This document shows positions 1 through 5,629 of a DNA stretch of 6,315 nt, piece by piece. The notes under the pieces are model-generated. The model saw only the letters and a list, made by a program, of their open reading frames with translations, did no database searches and had not been told where the DNA came from. The stretch is from Ilumatobacteraceae bacterium (GTDB lineage Bacteria > Actinomycetota > Acidimicrobiia > Acidimicrobiales > Ilumatobacteraceae), in assembly GCA_016650435.1 (NCBI GenBank), contig JAENVT010000285.1:1-6315 (forward strand), written 5' to 3'. Within the stretch, counting starts at the first letter, position 1, and each line of letters opens with the position of its first letter. The position numbers and the translations under genes are program-made.

Positions 1-92
1 CCCAGGGTGACGCGCACCGCGTCGGCGAGCTTGTTCATGCCAGCTTCCAGTGCGCGACGAGCCTGCTCGTCGAATGCGATCATTTTCGCCAT
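1..92 (-). CDS. groEL: 60 kDa chaperonin GroEL, N-terminal fragment
   Basis: This is the start of a GroEL-type ATP-dependent chaperonin, which folds proteins in the cytosol as a double ring. Only the first 30 codons lie in the window; the gene continues leftward off the edge. Reading the minus strand from the ATG at 92-90 gives [20 protein letters not shown], followed by [10 protein letters not shown]. This is the family signature: the conserved MAK start, the helix around R-R-x-L-x-x-G-M, and the LADAVxVTLG stretch leading into the ATP-binding site. The start is fixed by this homology and by a GGAGG eight bases upstream. A CIRCE operator lies 55 bp upstream of the start codon, as expected for a heat-shock gene repressed by HrcA. 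No groES sits between operator and gene, so this copy is not the second gene of a groES-groEL operon. Identification is secure despite the short fragment. Confidence 0.95.
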   Translation of the reverse strand, partial: MAKMIAFDEQARRALEAGMNKLADAVRVTL

Positions 93-100
93 TGCTTGTG

Positions 101-105
101 CCTCC
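101..105 (-). promoter_or_regulatory. Shine-Dalgarno of groEL
   Basis: On the minus strand GGAGG lies eight bases before the groEL ATG, an ideal ribosome binding site. It is notable because most other genes in this window lack a clear Shine-Dalgarno and appear leaderless. Confidence 0.8.
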
Positions 106-126
106 ACGATGAGGGGATATGTCATT

Positions 127-156
127 CGCACTCACAGTGCGAGAGTGCTAGCACTC
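127..156. promoter_or_regulatory. Extra CIRCE-like half-sites and palindromes
   Basis: Two further inverted repeats lie between CIRCE and groEL. GAGTGCTAGCACTC (143-156) is a perfect 14 bp palindrome that shares its right half with the left arm of CIRCE. CGCACT-CAC-AGTGCG (127-141) is a six-base-stem inverted repeat. The core GCACTC or its complement GAGTGC therefore occurs at 128-133, 143-148, 151-156 and 166-171. These could be extra HrcA half-sites or structure in the groEL leader; the sequence alone does not decide. Confidence 0.55.
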
Positions 157-174
157 TAGACCGTCGAGTGCTAA
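148..174. promoter_or_regulatory. CIRCE operator (HrcA binding site)
   Basis: The arms CTAGCACTC (148-156) and GAGTGCTAA (166-174) flank a nine-base spacer. The CIRCE consensus is TTAGCACTC-N9-GAGTGCTAA, so only the first base deviates. CIRCE is the operator for the heat-shock repressor HrcA, and its position upstream of groEL fits repression at normal temperature and release on heat stress. I do not see an unambiguous -10/-35 pair for groEL. A weak candidate -10 (CATATC on the minus strand) lies at 116-121. Confidence 0.93.
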
Positions 175-198
175 TCCGGCAACCCTGCTCAGTGGCCT

Positions 199-269
199 CG
201 ATAACCTCCGCTTCGCTTTGGCTCCTCGGCCTGCCTCCGGCGCGAGTCTCGTCCCGGCGATCTCAGGCC
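199..269. repeat. Tandem intergenic repeat, copy 1
   Basis: This is the first of two adjacent copies of a GC-rich element. From 204 to 233 it is identical to copy 2 (275-304) over 30 bases, beginning ACCTCCGCTTCGCTTTGGCT. After a two-base gap the copies agree again through CCTCCGGCGCGAGTCTCG (234-251 and 307-324), and loosely through GCGATCTC. The repeat length is not a multiple of three and no plausible protein reads through it, so it is most likely a non-coding intergenic repeat. Confidence 0.85.
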
Positions 270-343
270 CGATCACCTCCGCTTCGCTTTGGCTCCTCGG
301 CCTGGGCCTCCGGCGCGAGTCTCGGCCCCTGCGATCTCTGCCG
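270..343. repeat. Tandem intergenic repeat, copy 2
   Basis: This second copy starts 71 bp after copy 1 and is about 74 bp long. It carries two extra G residues (around 305-306) that turn CCTGCCTCC into CCTGGGCCTCC, plus scattered substitutions in its last third. It ends just before the putative promoter of the FAD oxidoreductase. Together the two copies fill most of the space between the CIRCE region and that gene. Confidence 0.85.
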
Positions 344-353
344 CCTCCGCCGT

Positions 354-359
354 TATCGT
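354..359 (+). promoter_or_regulatory. Putative -10 element, leaderless FAD oxidoreductase gene
   Basis: TATCGT fits the actinobacterial -10 pattern TANNNT and ends seven bases before the ATG at 367. Transcription would start at or next to the start codon, consistent with the lack of a good Shine-Dalgarno. I see no convincing -35. Confidence 0.45.
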
Positions 360-366
360 CGGGGCG

Positions 367-1812
367 ATGGATGTGGCGGTTGTCGGTGGAGGCGTTGCCG
401 GTCTCGGCGCGGCATTGGCGCTGGCCAGGCATGGTCACGACGTGATCGTGTACGAACGCGACGACACGCCGATGCCCCAGTCTGCAGACGAGGCATTCGA
501 CTGGGATCGTCGCGGCGCCCCACAGGTGCGGCACAGCCACGCGTTCCTCGCTCGGCTGGTGGGCCTGCTGAAGACGGACTATCCCGACGTCTACGCCCAA
601 CTCCTCGACGAGGGCGCGACAGAGATGCGTTTCGGCGAGGATCTGCCGCCGACGATGGTCGGCTTCGTGCCCGAGCCCGCCGACGACGAACTGGCCATGC
701 TGGCCTGCCGGCGGACGACGTTCGAGTGGGTTCTACGTCGAGCCGCGTTGGCCGAAGGGCGTGTGGAGTTTCGAACGGGTGTGGCCGCGACGGGATTGAT
801 GGCCGATTCGACCGAGACTGTGCCGCGCATCACCGGCGTTCGATTGGCCGACGGCACCGAGACCCGCAGCGATCTGGTCGTCGTCGCCGCGGGACGACGC
901 AGCACCTTGCCCGATTGGCTCGCCGAGATCGGGTGCGCGCCGATCGAGGAAGCCGTTGACGACACCGGGATCGTCTACTTCAGCCGTTTCTACAGATTGC
1001 GCGACGGCGTTGGGTACCCGCCGCGGACCGGGCCGATCGGCGGCGACCTCGGCTACCTCAAGTACGGAGTGTTCGTCGGCGACAACAAATCGTTCTCGGT
1101 CACGCTGGCAACGCCGACGAACGACCAAGAACTGCGCAAGATGCTGGCCGAGCCAGAGGTGTTCGACTCGTGCGCGCGACAGCTCGTGGCGACGGCGCCA
1201 TGGCTCGATGGACGGGCCGAACCGATCACCGAATCCGTTCATGCGATGGCCGGGCTGATCAACAGGTGGCGGAAGTTCGTGGTCGATGGGCGAGCTGTCG
1301 CGACGGGATTCATCCCGATTGGCGACGCCGTGCTGTGCACCAACCCGCTGTACGGCCGCGGTTGCTCGACGGCGTTCTGGGGTGCACATCTGATGGTGGC
1401 CGCCATCGACGCCAATCCAGACGATCCGGAAAAGATGCTTCTCGATTACCACGCGTCGCTGCGTGCCGAGATCTATCCGTGGTACCGGGCGAGCGTGGAG
1501 CAGGACGCTGAAGCACGTCGTGTGGCGGCCGCCTTGTTGGCAGGCGACGATCCCGACGGGGATGCATCCGACTCGCGCACGTTCATGCGCGGGGTGTTTC
1601 GTGATGGCCTGCTTCCGGCCCTCCGACGCGATCCAGTTGTGCTGCGCGCTTTCTTCCGCGCGCTCAACCTGCTCACTGCTCCCGACGCGATGGTGAAAGA
1701 TCCCGATGTCGGTGCCCGTGTGCTTGCCGTGTGGCAGGACCGCGACAATCGCCCACCCGAGGCCGCGCTCGGCCCCAAACGCCGCGCCGAGCTGCTTGCG
1801 CTGATCAGCTGA
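367..1812 (+). CDS. FAD-dependent monooxygenase/oxidoreductase
   Basis: This 481-residue cytosolic flavoprotein has a Rossmann FAD-binding fold at its very N-terminus. MDVAVVGGGVAGLGAALALA carries the GxGxxG dinucleotide motif (residues 7-12), and E30 in VIVYERDD would bind the FAD ribose. Residues 50-64 (GAPQVRHSHAFLARL), R115-R116 before FEWVLRR, and the GD motif at 319-320 (PIGDAVLCTNPLYGRGCS) match the group A flavin monooxygenase/halogenase-like superfamily. The GD site contacts FAD ribityl and pyrophosphate. The substrate cannot be read from sequence; relatives include hydroxylases, epoxidases and halogenases. The start at 367 is chosen because the FAD strand begins there and a TANNNT hexamer sits seven bases upstream. 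An upstream TTG at 289 would lie inside the tandem repeat. No pathway partner is adjacent. A long hairpin follows 17 bp after the stop. Confidence 0.88.
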   Translation: MDVAVVGGGVAGLGAALALARHGHDVIVYERDDTPMPQSADEAFDWDRRGAPQVRHSHAFLARLVGLLKTDYPDVYAQLLDEGATEMRFGEDLPPTMVGFVPEPADDELAMLACRRTTFEWVLRRAALAEGRVEFRTGVAATGLMADSTETVPRITGVRLADGTETRSDLVVVAAGRRSTLPDWLAEIGCAPIEEAVDDTGIVYFSRFYRLRDGVGYPPRTGPIGGDLGYLKYGVFVGDNKSFSVTLATPTNDQELRKMLAEPEVFDSCARQLVATAPWLDGRAEPITESVHAMAGLINRWRKFVVDGRAVATGFIPIGDAVLCTNPLYGRGCSTAFWGAHLMVAAIDANPDDPEKMLLDYHASLRAEIYPWYRASVEQDAEARRVAAALLAGDDPDGDASDSRTFMRGVFRDGLLPALRRDPVVLRAFFRALNLLTAPDAMVKDPDVGARVLAVWQDRDNRPPEAALGPKRRAELLALIS

Positions 1813-1829
1813 GAGCCGCGCCAACCGCC

Positions 1830-1887
1830 GGGCGAAGTGCGAACTTTCGTTGCAGGACGTGCGCGTTGAAAGTGCGCACTTCCGCCC
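1830..1887. terminator. Long hairpin between convergent genes, likely bidirectional terminator
   Basis: Arms 1830-1848 and 1868-1887 pair over 18 of 19 positions, with one mismatch (1842/1874), one bulged C (1883) and a 19-base loop. The hairpin lies 17 bp after the FAD oxidoreductase stop and 21 bp after the aquaporin stop, so it could end both convergent transcripts. There is no strong T-tract on either side, so it is not a textbook intrinsic terminator. The right arm contains the perfect palindrome AAGTGCGCACTT (1870-1881), and the left arm a one-base variant of it (1835-1846). It could instead be a dispersed palindromic repeat. Confidence 0.6.
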
Positions 1888-1908
1888 CGAACATCAGCCC
1901 ATCACGGG

Positions 1909-2730
1909 TCAGTCGCCGAGATCGTCGATGCCTTTGGAGATGTTGCCGAGCGCGTTGCGCAGTTCTGACGCACCGGGCAGTTCGACCAGATCGGTGTCTT
2001 CGAGTCGCGTGTCGTCGAGCATCAGCCAGATGATGACGCCGACGACAGCGCCGATCATCGGGAAGAGGATGAATGCCCATAGCTGCGACATTGCCCCGGT
2101 GTGCCCATCGGCGAACAGAGCGGTGCCAATGCTTCGCGCCGGGTTGACTGAGGTGTTGTCGACAGGCATCGAGATCATGTGGATCAGTGCCAACGTGATG
2201 CCGGCAACCAAGCCACCCATGCCCAGTGGGAACTTCTTGGTCGTCGTGAACAGCATGACCATCACCAAGAGCCCGGTCAGCAACACCTCGACGACGATCG
2301 CCGAACCCAGTCCGTAGTACTTGCCCGACCACAGGTTGGCGTGGAACTGTCCACGCTGGAAACCGTCGCGGCCGCTGGCAATGCCATAGATGATTGCCGC
2401 GCCACTGATCGCGCCCGCCACCTGGCCGATCCAGGCGTAGATCGCGTGTGCCGTGTCGACCTTGCGCGCCAACAGCATCCCTAACGTGACCGCCGGGTTG
2501 ATGTGACAGCCAGAGATCGGCCCGATCACGTACCACATGATCAGCAGCGAGAAGCCGAAACCCAAAGCGATGATCAGGATCTTCAACAAGCCTGCGGCCG
2601 TCGATGCATCGCCTTCGGGAAGCAGCCCGAGTGTTGGCAGCAAGATCGCAACGCCGGGACCACCAAGCATCAGTACGAGGGTGCCCACCAGCTCGGCGGC
2701 GAGGATGCGGCCGTTGTTTTGTGGTTCCAT
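1909..2730 (-). CDS. Aquaporin, AqpZ-like water channel (MIP family)
   Basis: This 273-residue inner-membrane channel has the two MIP signature loops: HINPAV (NPA at 78-80) and NTSVNPARS (NPA at 196-198). About six hydrophobic spans surround them. The selectivity-filter positions can be aligned with E. coli AqpZ (F43, H174, T183, R189) and are all kept: F58, H184, T193 and R199. That pattern is typical of water-specific channels rather than glycerol facilitators. The protein is longer than AqpZ, with a hydrophilic C-terminal tail of roughly 35 residues (from about 239) rich in Asp, Glu and Leu. The start at 2730 (MEPQNNGRILAAELVGT) places the first helix correctly; upstream in-frame ATGs would run into fdhD. 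A TATGGT hexamer six bases upstream suggests a leaderless transcript. The gene is divergent from fdhD and convergent with the FAD oxidoreductase gene. aqpZ is the likely symbol, left blank because orthology is not proven. Confidence 0.93.
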   Translation of the reverse strand: MEPQNNGRILAAELVGTLVLMLGGPGVAILLPTLGLLPEGDASTAAGLLKILIIALGFGFSLLIMWYVIGPISGCHINPAVTLGMLLARKVDTAHAIYAWIGQVAGAISGAAIIYGIASGRDGFQRGQFHANLWSGKYYGLGSAIVVEVLLTGLLVMVMLFTTTKKFPLGMGGLVAGITLALIHMISMPVDNTSVNPARSIGTALFADGHTGAMSQLWAFILFPMIGAVVGVIIWLMLDDTRLEDTDLVELPGASELRNALGNISKGIDDLGD

Positions 2731-2736
2731 GCACGA

Positions 2737-2742
2737 ACCATA
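2737..2742 (-). promoter_or_regulatory. Putative -10 element of the aquaporin gene
   Basis: On the minus strand TATGGT (TANNNT) ends six bases before the aquaporin ATG, which would make that A the transcription start. No Shine-Dalgarno is visible. No good -35 is seen. Confidence 0.45.
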
Positions 2743-2763
2743 TTCCGTGGGGCATCCCGGAAT
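2742..2763. promoter_or_regulatory. Imperfect palindrome in the divergent aquaporin-fdhD promoter
   Basis: ATTCCG (2742-2747) and CGGAAT (2758-2763) form a perfect inverted repeat around a ten-base centre that is itself partly symmetric. The element touches the aquaporin -10 and covers the region where both divergent promoters would have their -35 contacts. It could be an operator for a dimeric regulator; the regulator is unknown. Confidence 0.4.
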
Positions 2764-2777
2764 GACTGATCGTCGGA

Positions 2778-2783
2778 TACCTT
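2778..2783 (+). promoter_or_regulatory. Putative -10 element of fdhD
   Basis: TACCTT (TANNNT) ends eight bases before the ATG at 2792. It favours this start over the in-frame ATG at 2762, which lies upstream of the hexamer and inside the palindrome. Confidence 0.4.
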
Positions 2784-2791
2784 GCTGTGGC

Positions 2792-3595
2792 ATGGCTCGT
2801 AGTCGCAGTGAGTCGCTGCTCGTCACCGTGTACGAAGATGGTTCACGGCGGCGCCGACCCGACGAACTTGTCGTCGAAGAGCCGATGACGATCCAGCTCG
2901 ACGGCAACATCGTCAGCACAACGATGCGCACCCCCGGCAACGACTACGAGCTCGCTGCCGGCTTCTGTTTCAGCGACGGCTTGCTTGGCGGAGCGCGCGT
3001 CAAAGGTGTGCGATATTGCGCCGACGGCGCCGCCAGCGAGAGCCAGTTCAACGTCGTCACGGTCGAGACAGGCGGCAAGGCTCCCGTGCCGACACCGCGA
3101 CTTGGCACCACGACGAGCAGCTGCGGGTTGTGCGGCAACGACTCCATCGAGGCGCTGTGCGATCGGTTGGAAATGCTGCCGGCAACACCGCCGATCGCGA
3201 TCGATGTCTTGGCCGCGATGCCCGAAGCGGTGCTCAGCGGACAGGGCCTCTTTTCGACCACGGGGGCTGTGCACGCTGCTGCCGCGTTCACGCCGGCCGG
3301 CGATGTGCTGGCGACCCGCGAAGATGTCGGTCGCCACAACGCGGTCGACAAGATCGTTGGCCGCATGTTGCTCGACGACCAGCTTCCTGCCACCGGCCTC
3401 GGCCTGTTCGTCAGCGGCAGGGCCAGTTTCGAATTGGTTCAGAAGGCCTGGGCAGCCGGCTTCGGCACGCTTGTGGCGGTCAGTGCCCCGACAGCCCTCG
3501 CAGTGCAGACTGCCCGTCGCGCCGGTCTGACACTCGCTGGTTTCGTGCGAGGGAACCGGGTCAATGTCTATGCGCCGGAGCGAATGCAGCCCTAG
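2792..3595 (+). CDS. fdhD: Formate dehydrogenase accessory sulfurtransferase FdhD
   Basis: FdhD is a cytosolic chaperone that passes sulfur from cysteine desulfurase to the molybdenum/tungsten bis-pyranopterin cofactor, which is then inserted into formate dehydrogenase. The 267-residue product shows the family's features in order: the N-terminal strand region ending in RRPDELVVEEPMTIQLDG (about 21-38); the MRTPGNDYELAAGF motif (45-58); the catalytic CxxC pair C111 and C114 in SSCGLCG; REDVGRHNAVDKIVG (176-190), the most conserved block; and SGRASFELVQKA (208-219). Length is normal and nothing is missing. The start at 2792 gives the usual short N-terminus and follows a TANNNT hexamer; earlier in-frame ATGs (2537, 2762) would overlap the aquaporin gene or its promoter. 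No formate dehydrogenase is in the window, so the client is encoded elsewhere. hemQ follows after nine bases. Confidence 0.96.
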   Translation: MARSRSESLLVTVYEDGSRRRRPDELVVEEPMTIQLDGNIVSTTMRTPGNDYELAAGFCFSDGLLGGARVKGVRYCADGAASESQFNVVTVETGGKAPVPTPRLGTTTSSCGLCGNDSIEALCDRLEMLPATPPIAIDVLAAMPEAVLSGQGLFSTTGAVHAAAAFTPAGDVLATREDVGRHNAVDKIVGRMLLDDQLPATGLGLFVSGRASFELVQKAWAAGFGTLVAVSAPTALAVQTARRAGLTLAGFVRGNRVNVYAPERMQP

Positions 3596-3598
3596 CCT
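3593..3598 (+). promoter_or_regulatory. Putative -10 element of hemQ overlapping the fdhD stop
   Basis: TAGCCT (TANNNT) begins with the TAG stop codon of fdhD and ends six bases before the hemQ ATG, the same spacing as at three other genes here. If real, hemQ has its own leaderless start as well as possible read-through from fdhD. The short GAGG at 3599-3602 is too close to the ATG to be a good ribosome site. Confidence 0.35.
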
Positions 3599-3604
3599 GA
3601 GGCC

Positions 3605-4294
3605 ATGAAAAGCGAAGCTGTTTCGCCGTCGACGGGCGTCGGCGTGCTGCACTTGTTCTGCAAGCCGACACCCATGTTCGATGGTGAAGCCGTCGTTGCC
3701 GCGGTGAAAGCTGCCGAGGCAGCCGGCTGCCAGGTCGTCACGGTTTCAATGCTTGGGCACAAATGCGATGTCGCACTGATGGCCATTCACGAGAACCTTC
3801 GAGAACTGCGAGTGCTGCAAACGGGTGTACAACGCGCCGGCCTCGATGTGGTCGACAGCTACGTCAGCCTCAGCGAGGTCAGCGAGTACGCGGCGCAGAT
3901 GCCCGAAGAAATGAAGAAGCCACGGCTGTATCCCACCATTCCGCCGAACCACGTCGACTACGCCATGCCCGCCTGGTGCTTCTATCCGATGAGCAAGAAG
4001 CGCGGTGTCGACGCCAACTGGTTCACGTTGCCGTACGAACGGCGCAGCGAACTGATGCACGAGCACGGCGCCAGCGGTCGCAAGTTCGCCGGCCGCATCG
4101 CCCAATACATCACCGGGTCGGCAGGTCTCGACGACTTCGAGTGGGGTGTCACGCTGTTCGCTGTCCGTCCCGACGACCTCAAAGAAGTGGTGTACACGAT
4201 GCGCTTCGACGAGGCGTCTGCTGTATACGCCGAGTTCGGGCCGTTCTACACGGGGATGGTCACGCCGGTGGAAGAGTTGATGAGCAGCTTCTAA
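3605..4294 (+). CDS. hemQ: Coproheme decarboxylase HemQ/ChdC (chlorite dismutase family)
   Basis: HemQ carries out the last step of the coproporphyrin-dependent haem route of Gram-positive bacteria: coproheme plus two hydrogen peroxide gives haem b plus two carbon dioxide. The 229-residue cytosolic protein has the family's C-terminal ferredoxin-like half: CFYPMSKKR (125-133), ELMHEHGASGRKFAGR (149-164), ITGSAGLDDFEWGVTLFA (169-186) and MRFDEASAVYAEFGPFYTG (199-217). By spacing from the Listeria enzyme (Y147, K151, H174, Q187), the catalytic tyrosine is Y127, its partner K131, the axial haem ligand H154, and the pocket glutamine Q167. True chlorite dismutases lack the tyrosine motif, so chlorite detoxification is unlikely. 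The gene starts nine bases after fdhD and its stop overlaps the convergent lipoprotein gene by four bases. No other haem genes are present. Confidence 0.95.
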   Translation: MKSEAVSPSTGVGVLHLFCKPTPMFDGEAVVAAVKAAEAAGCQVVTVSMLGHKCDVALMAIHENLRELRVLQTGVQRAGLDVVDSYVSLSEVSEYAAQMPEEMKKPRLYPTIPPNHVDYAMPAWCFYPMSKKRGVDANWFTLPYERRSELMHEHGASGRKFAGRIAQYITGSAGLDDFEWGVTLFAVRPDDLKEVVYTMRFDEASAVYAEFGPFYTGMVTPVEELMSSF

Positions 4295-5559
4295 GGGTGT
4301 ACCGGCACGGTGACCTTGTTGAAGTCTTTGCCCGTCGCGTCGAAGCCGAAAAATTCGAAGTTGGCCGCGCTCAGGTCCCCCTTGTTGTTGATGGTCACCG
4401 GACCCCCGGGACCGTCGTAGTTGATATTGCTGCCCGCTTCGAGATCGACCCGGCAATCCGCAAATGACATGCACGGCGTACCGCTGTCGCTGACTGCCGG
4501 GATCATCGCTGCGATCGACGTCGGCTGTGTCGAATGGCTGGCGAGAGCGGCGAGCGCGATCAAATTCACGCAGTCGAACGCGTTGGCCGCGTATGGACTC
4601 GGGTCGTTGGGCGTCGCGCCGATCTCCGATAGGAATTGCACATCGGTGCTGTACGCGACCGGCGAAACGCCCGTCACCCGCTGGGCTAGCGATTCGCCCA
4701 TCGGCTCGGCGCTCGCGGTTGGCCGACGCATCGCATCGTTGACCACGTACACGGGCTGCGTCGCCGCCTCGCCAGCGTCGATCGCGCCGAGCATCACCGG
4801 GCCGGACGTCGCATCGCCGATCACGACGACGACGCCGGCGGCAAGTGAGGCGACTTTCCTCGCAGCAGCGTTGATCGACTGGTTGTCGGCTGAATACGGC
4901 ACAGATTCCGTCTGTTGGATGCCCTTCGTTTGCAATGAGGCGGCAATCGAATCGGCAAACGCCTGGCCATAGGTGTCGTCGATGTAGGCGACGGTTGCCC
5001 GGCTTGCCCCGGTGCGGTCCACTGCTTCACCGATTGCCAAGGCCTGCAAGGAGTCAGAAGGAATCGTGCGGAAGAACAGATTCCGATCGGGGAAGTTGTC
5101 GAGCAGGCTGGCCGAGGCAGTGGGCGAGCAAGCGACAACGCCGGCATCGACGATCTCGCCCAGTCCGGCGAGCGCGTTGGTCGACGACGCTGGGCCGATG
5201 ATCGCATCGACGTGGGCATCGAGTAAGGCGGCGATGGCCGGGTCGATCCCGACACCGGCCACACCCTCGTCCGCCGGAACCAAGACAATCGGGTGTCCCG
5301 CGTAACCGCCGGCCTCGTTGATCTGCTTCTTGGCCAGGGCTACGGCGCTAGCGATTGCTTGACCGATGTCGGCATTGGCGCTGCCCTGAGGAGTCAGCAC
5401 ACCGATGGTCAGAATCCCGTCGTCGACACGGGTCACGGCCGGGGTCGTAACGGCGGGCGTCGTCGGCGGGCGCGCACTATCGGACGAACAGGCAGCAATC
5501 GCCACCATCAAGGCGGCCACCGCGAAGGGCACGGTGCAGGGCGACGGGGGGCGACGCAT
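4291..5559 (-). CDS. Branched-chain amino acid-type ABC transporter substrate-binding lipoprotein
   Basis: This 422-residue protein is a type I periplasmic-binding protein (LivJ/ANF-receptor superfamily) anchored to the outer face of the membrane as a lipoprotein. The N-terminus MRRPPSPCTVPFAVAALMVA leads into the lipobox IAAC (residues 21-24), with C24 the lipidated residue. A Thr/Pro linker carrying a TTPAV duplication (about 33-42) follows. The binding domain begins at ILTIGVLTPQGS and shows INEAGGYAGHPIVLV (80-94), the ligand loop GPASSTNALAG (122-132), a central ATVAYIDDTYGQAFAD strand-helix (188-203), FDCVNLIALAAL (328-339) and the closing INYDGPGGPV (379-388). C363 and C369 may form a disulfide. 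The start at 5559 is fixed by the signal peptide and a TACAAT hexamer six bases upstream. No permease or ATPase genes are adjacent, so ligand and partners are unknown. Confidence 0.9.
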   Translation of the reverse strand: MRRPPSPCTVPFAVAALMVAIAACSSDSARPPTTPAVTTPAVTRVDDGILTIGVLTPQGSANADIGQAIASAVALAKKQINEAGGYAGHPIVLVPADEGVAGVGIDPAIAALLDAHVDAIIGPASSTNALAGLGEIVDAGVVACSPTASASLLDNFPDRNLFFRTIPSDSLQALAIGEAVDRTGASRATVAYIDDTYGQAFADSIAASLQTKGIQQTESVPYSADNQSINAAARKVASLAAGVVVVIGDATSGPVMLGAIDAGEAATQPVYVVNDAMRRPTASAEPMGESLAQRVTGVSPVAYSTDVQFLSEIGATPNDPSPYAANAFDCVNLIALAALASHSTQPTSIAAMIPAVSDSGTPCMSFADCRVDLEAGSNINYDGPGGPVTINNKGDLSAANFEFFGFDATGKDFNKVTVPVHP

Positions 5560-5565
5560 GGTCGG

Positions 5566-5571
5566 ATTGTA
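5566..5571 (-). promoter_or_regulatory. -10 element of the binding-lipoprotein gene
   Basis: On the minus strand TACAAT, one base from the TATAAT consensus, ends six bases before the ATG at 5559. This is the best -10 in the window, and it places the transcription start on the start codon. Confidence 0.6.
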
Positions 5572-5572
5572 G

Positions 5573-5590
5573 GGCCAGCGGCGGCCAGCG
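5573..5590. repeat. Short direct repeat in the divergent promoter
   Basis: GGCCAGCG occurs at 5573-5580 and again at 5583-5590, a ten-base period close to one helical turn. It lies immediately upstream of the lipoprotein -10, where a regulator could bind. In GC-rich DNA a chance repeat is quite possible. Confidence 0.3.
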
Positions 5591-5593
5591 TTC

Positions 5594-5623
5594 TCGACCT
5601 GGCGTGGCCGCGCACGGCACAAT
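5594..5623 (+). promoter_or_regulatory. Putative glnD promoter
   Basis: CACAAT (5618-5623) ends six bases before the GTG at 5630, mirroring the other genes here, although its first base is C rather than T. TCGACC (5594-5599) matches the -35 consensus TTGACA at four of six positions, with an 18-base spacer. No Shine-Dalgarno is evident. Confidence 0.45.
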
Positions 5624-5629
5624 GCCTGG

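Noticed and set aside
199..343. Possible CRISPR array
   Set aside because: There are only two copies, with imperfect, nearly abutting units and no unique spacers of regular length.
289..366. N-terminal extension of the FAD oxidoreductase from a TTG at 289
   Set aside because: The 26 extra residues are translated from the tandem repeat and the promoter region, and the FAD-binding strand begins directly at the ATG at 367.
733..1824. Long minus-strand open frame opposite the FAD oxidoreductase gene
   Set aside because: Its product is rich in Arg, His and Gln with no recognisable domain; such antisense frames are common in GC-rich genes.
1870..1881. AAGTGCGCACTT as another HrcA/CIRCE half-site
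   Set aside because: It lacks the TAGCACTC core and nine-base spacing and lies between two stop codons rather than at a promoter.
1805..2755. Second long minus-strand frame overlapping the aquaporin gene
   Set aside because: It is a frame shadow of the aquaporin gene, with no membrane segments or known motif.
2537..2791. Longer fdhD starting at 2537 or 2762
   Set aside because: The 2537 start lies antisense within the aquaporin gene. The 2762 start adds ten residues not typical of FdhD and lies upstream of the -10 hexamer.
2731..2940. Aquaporin start extended upstream to 2940
   Set aside because: The extension has no membrane or MIP character and is antisense to the well-supported fdhD coding region.
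2843..3652. Minus-strand frame opposite fdhD
   Set aside because: It shows only the low-complexity composition expected of a shadow; FdhD on the plus strand is unambiguous.
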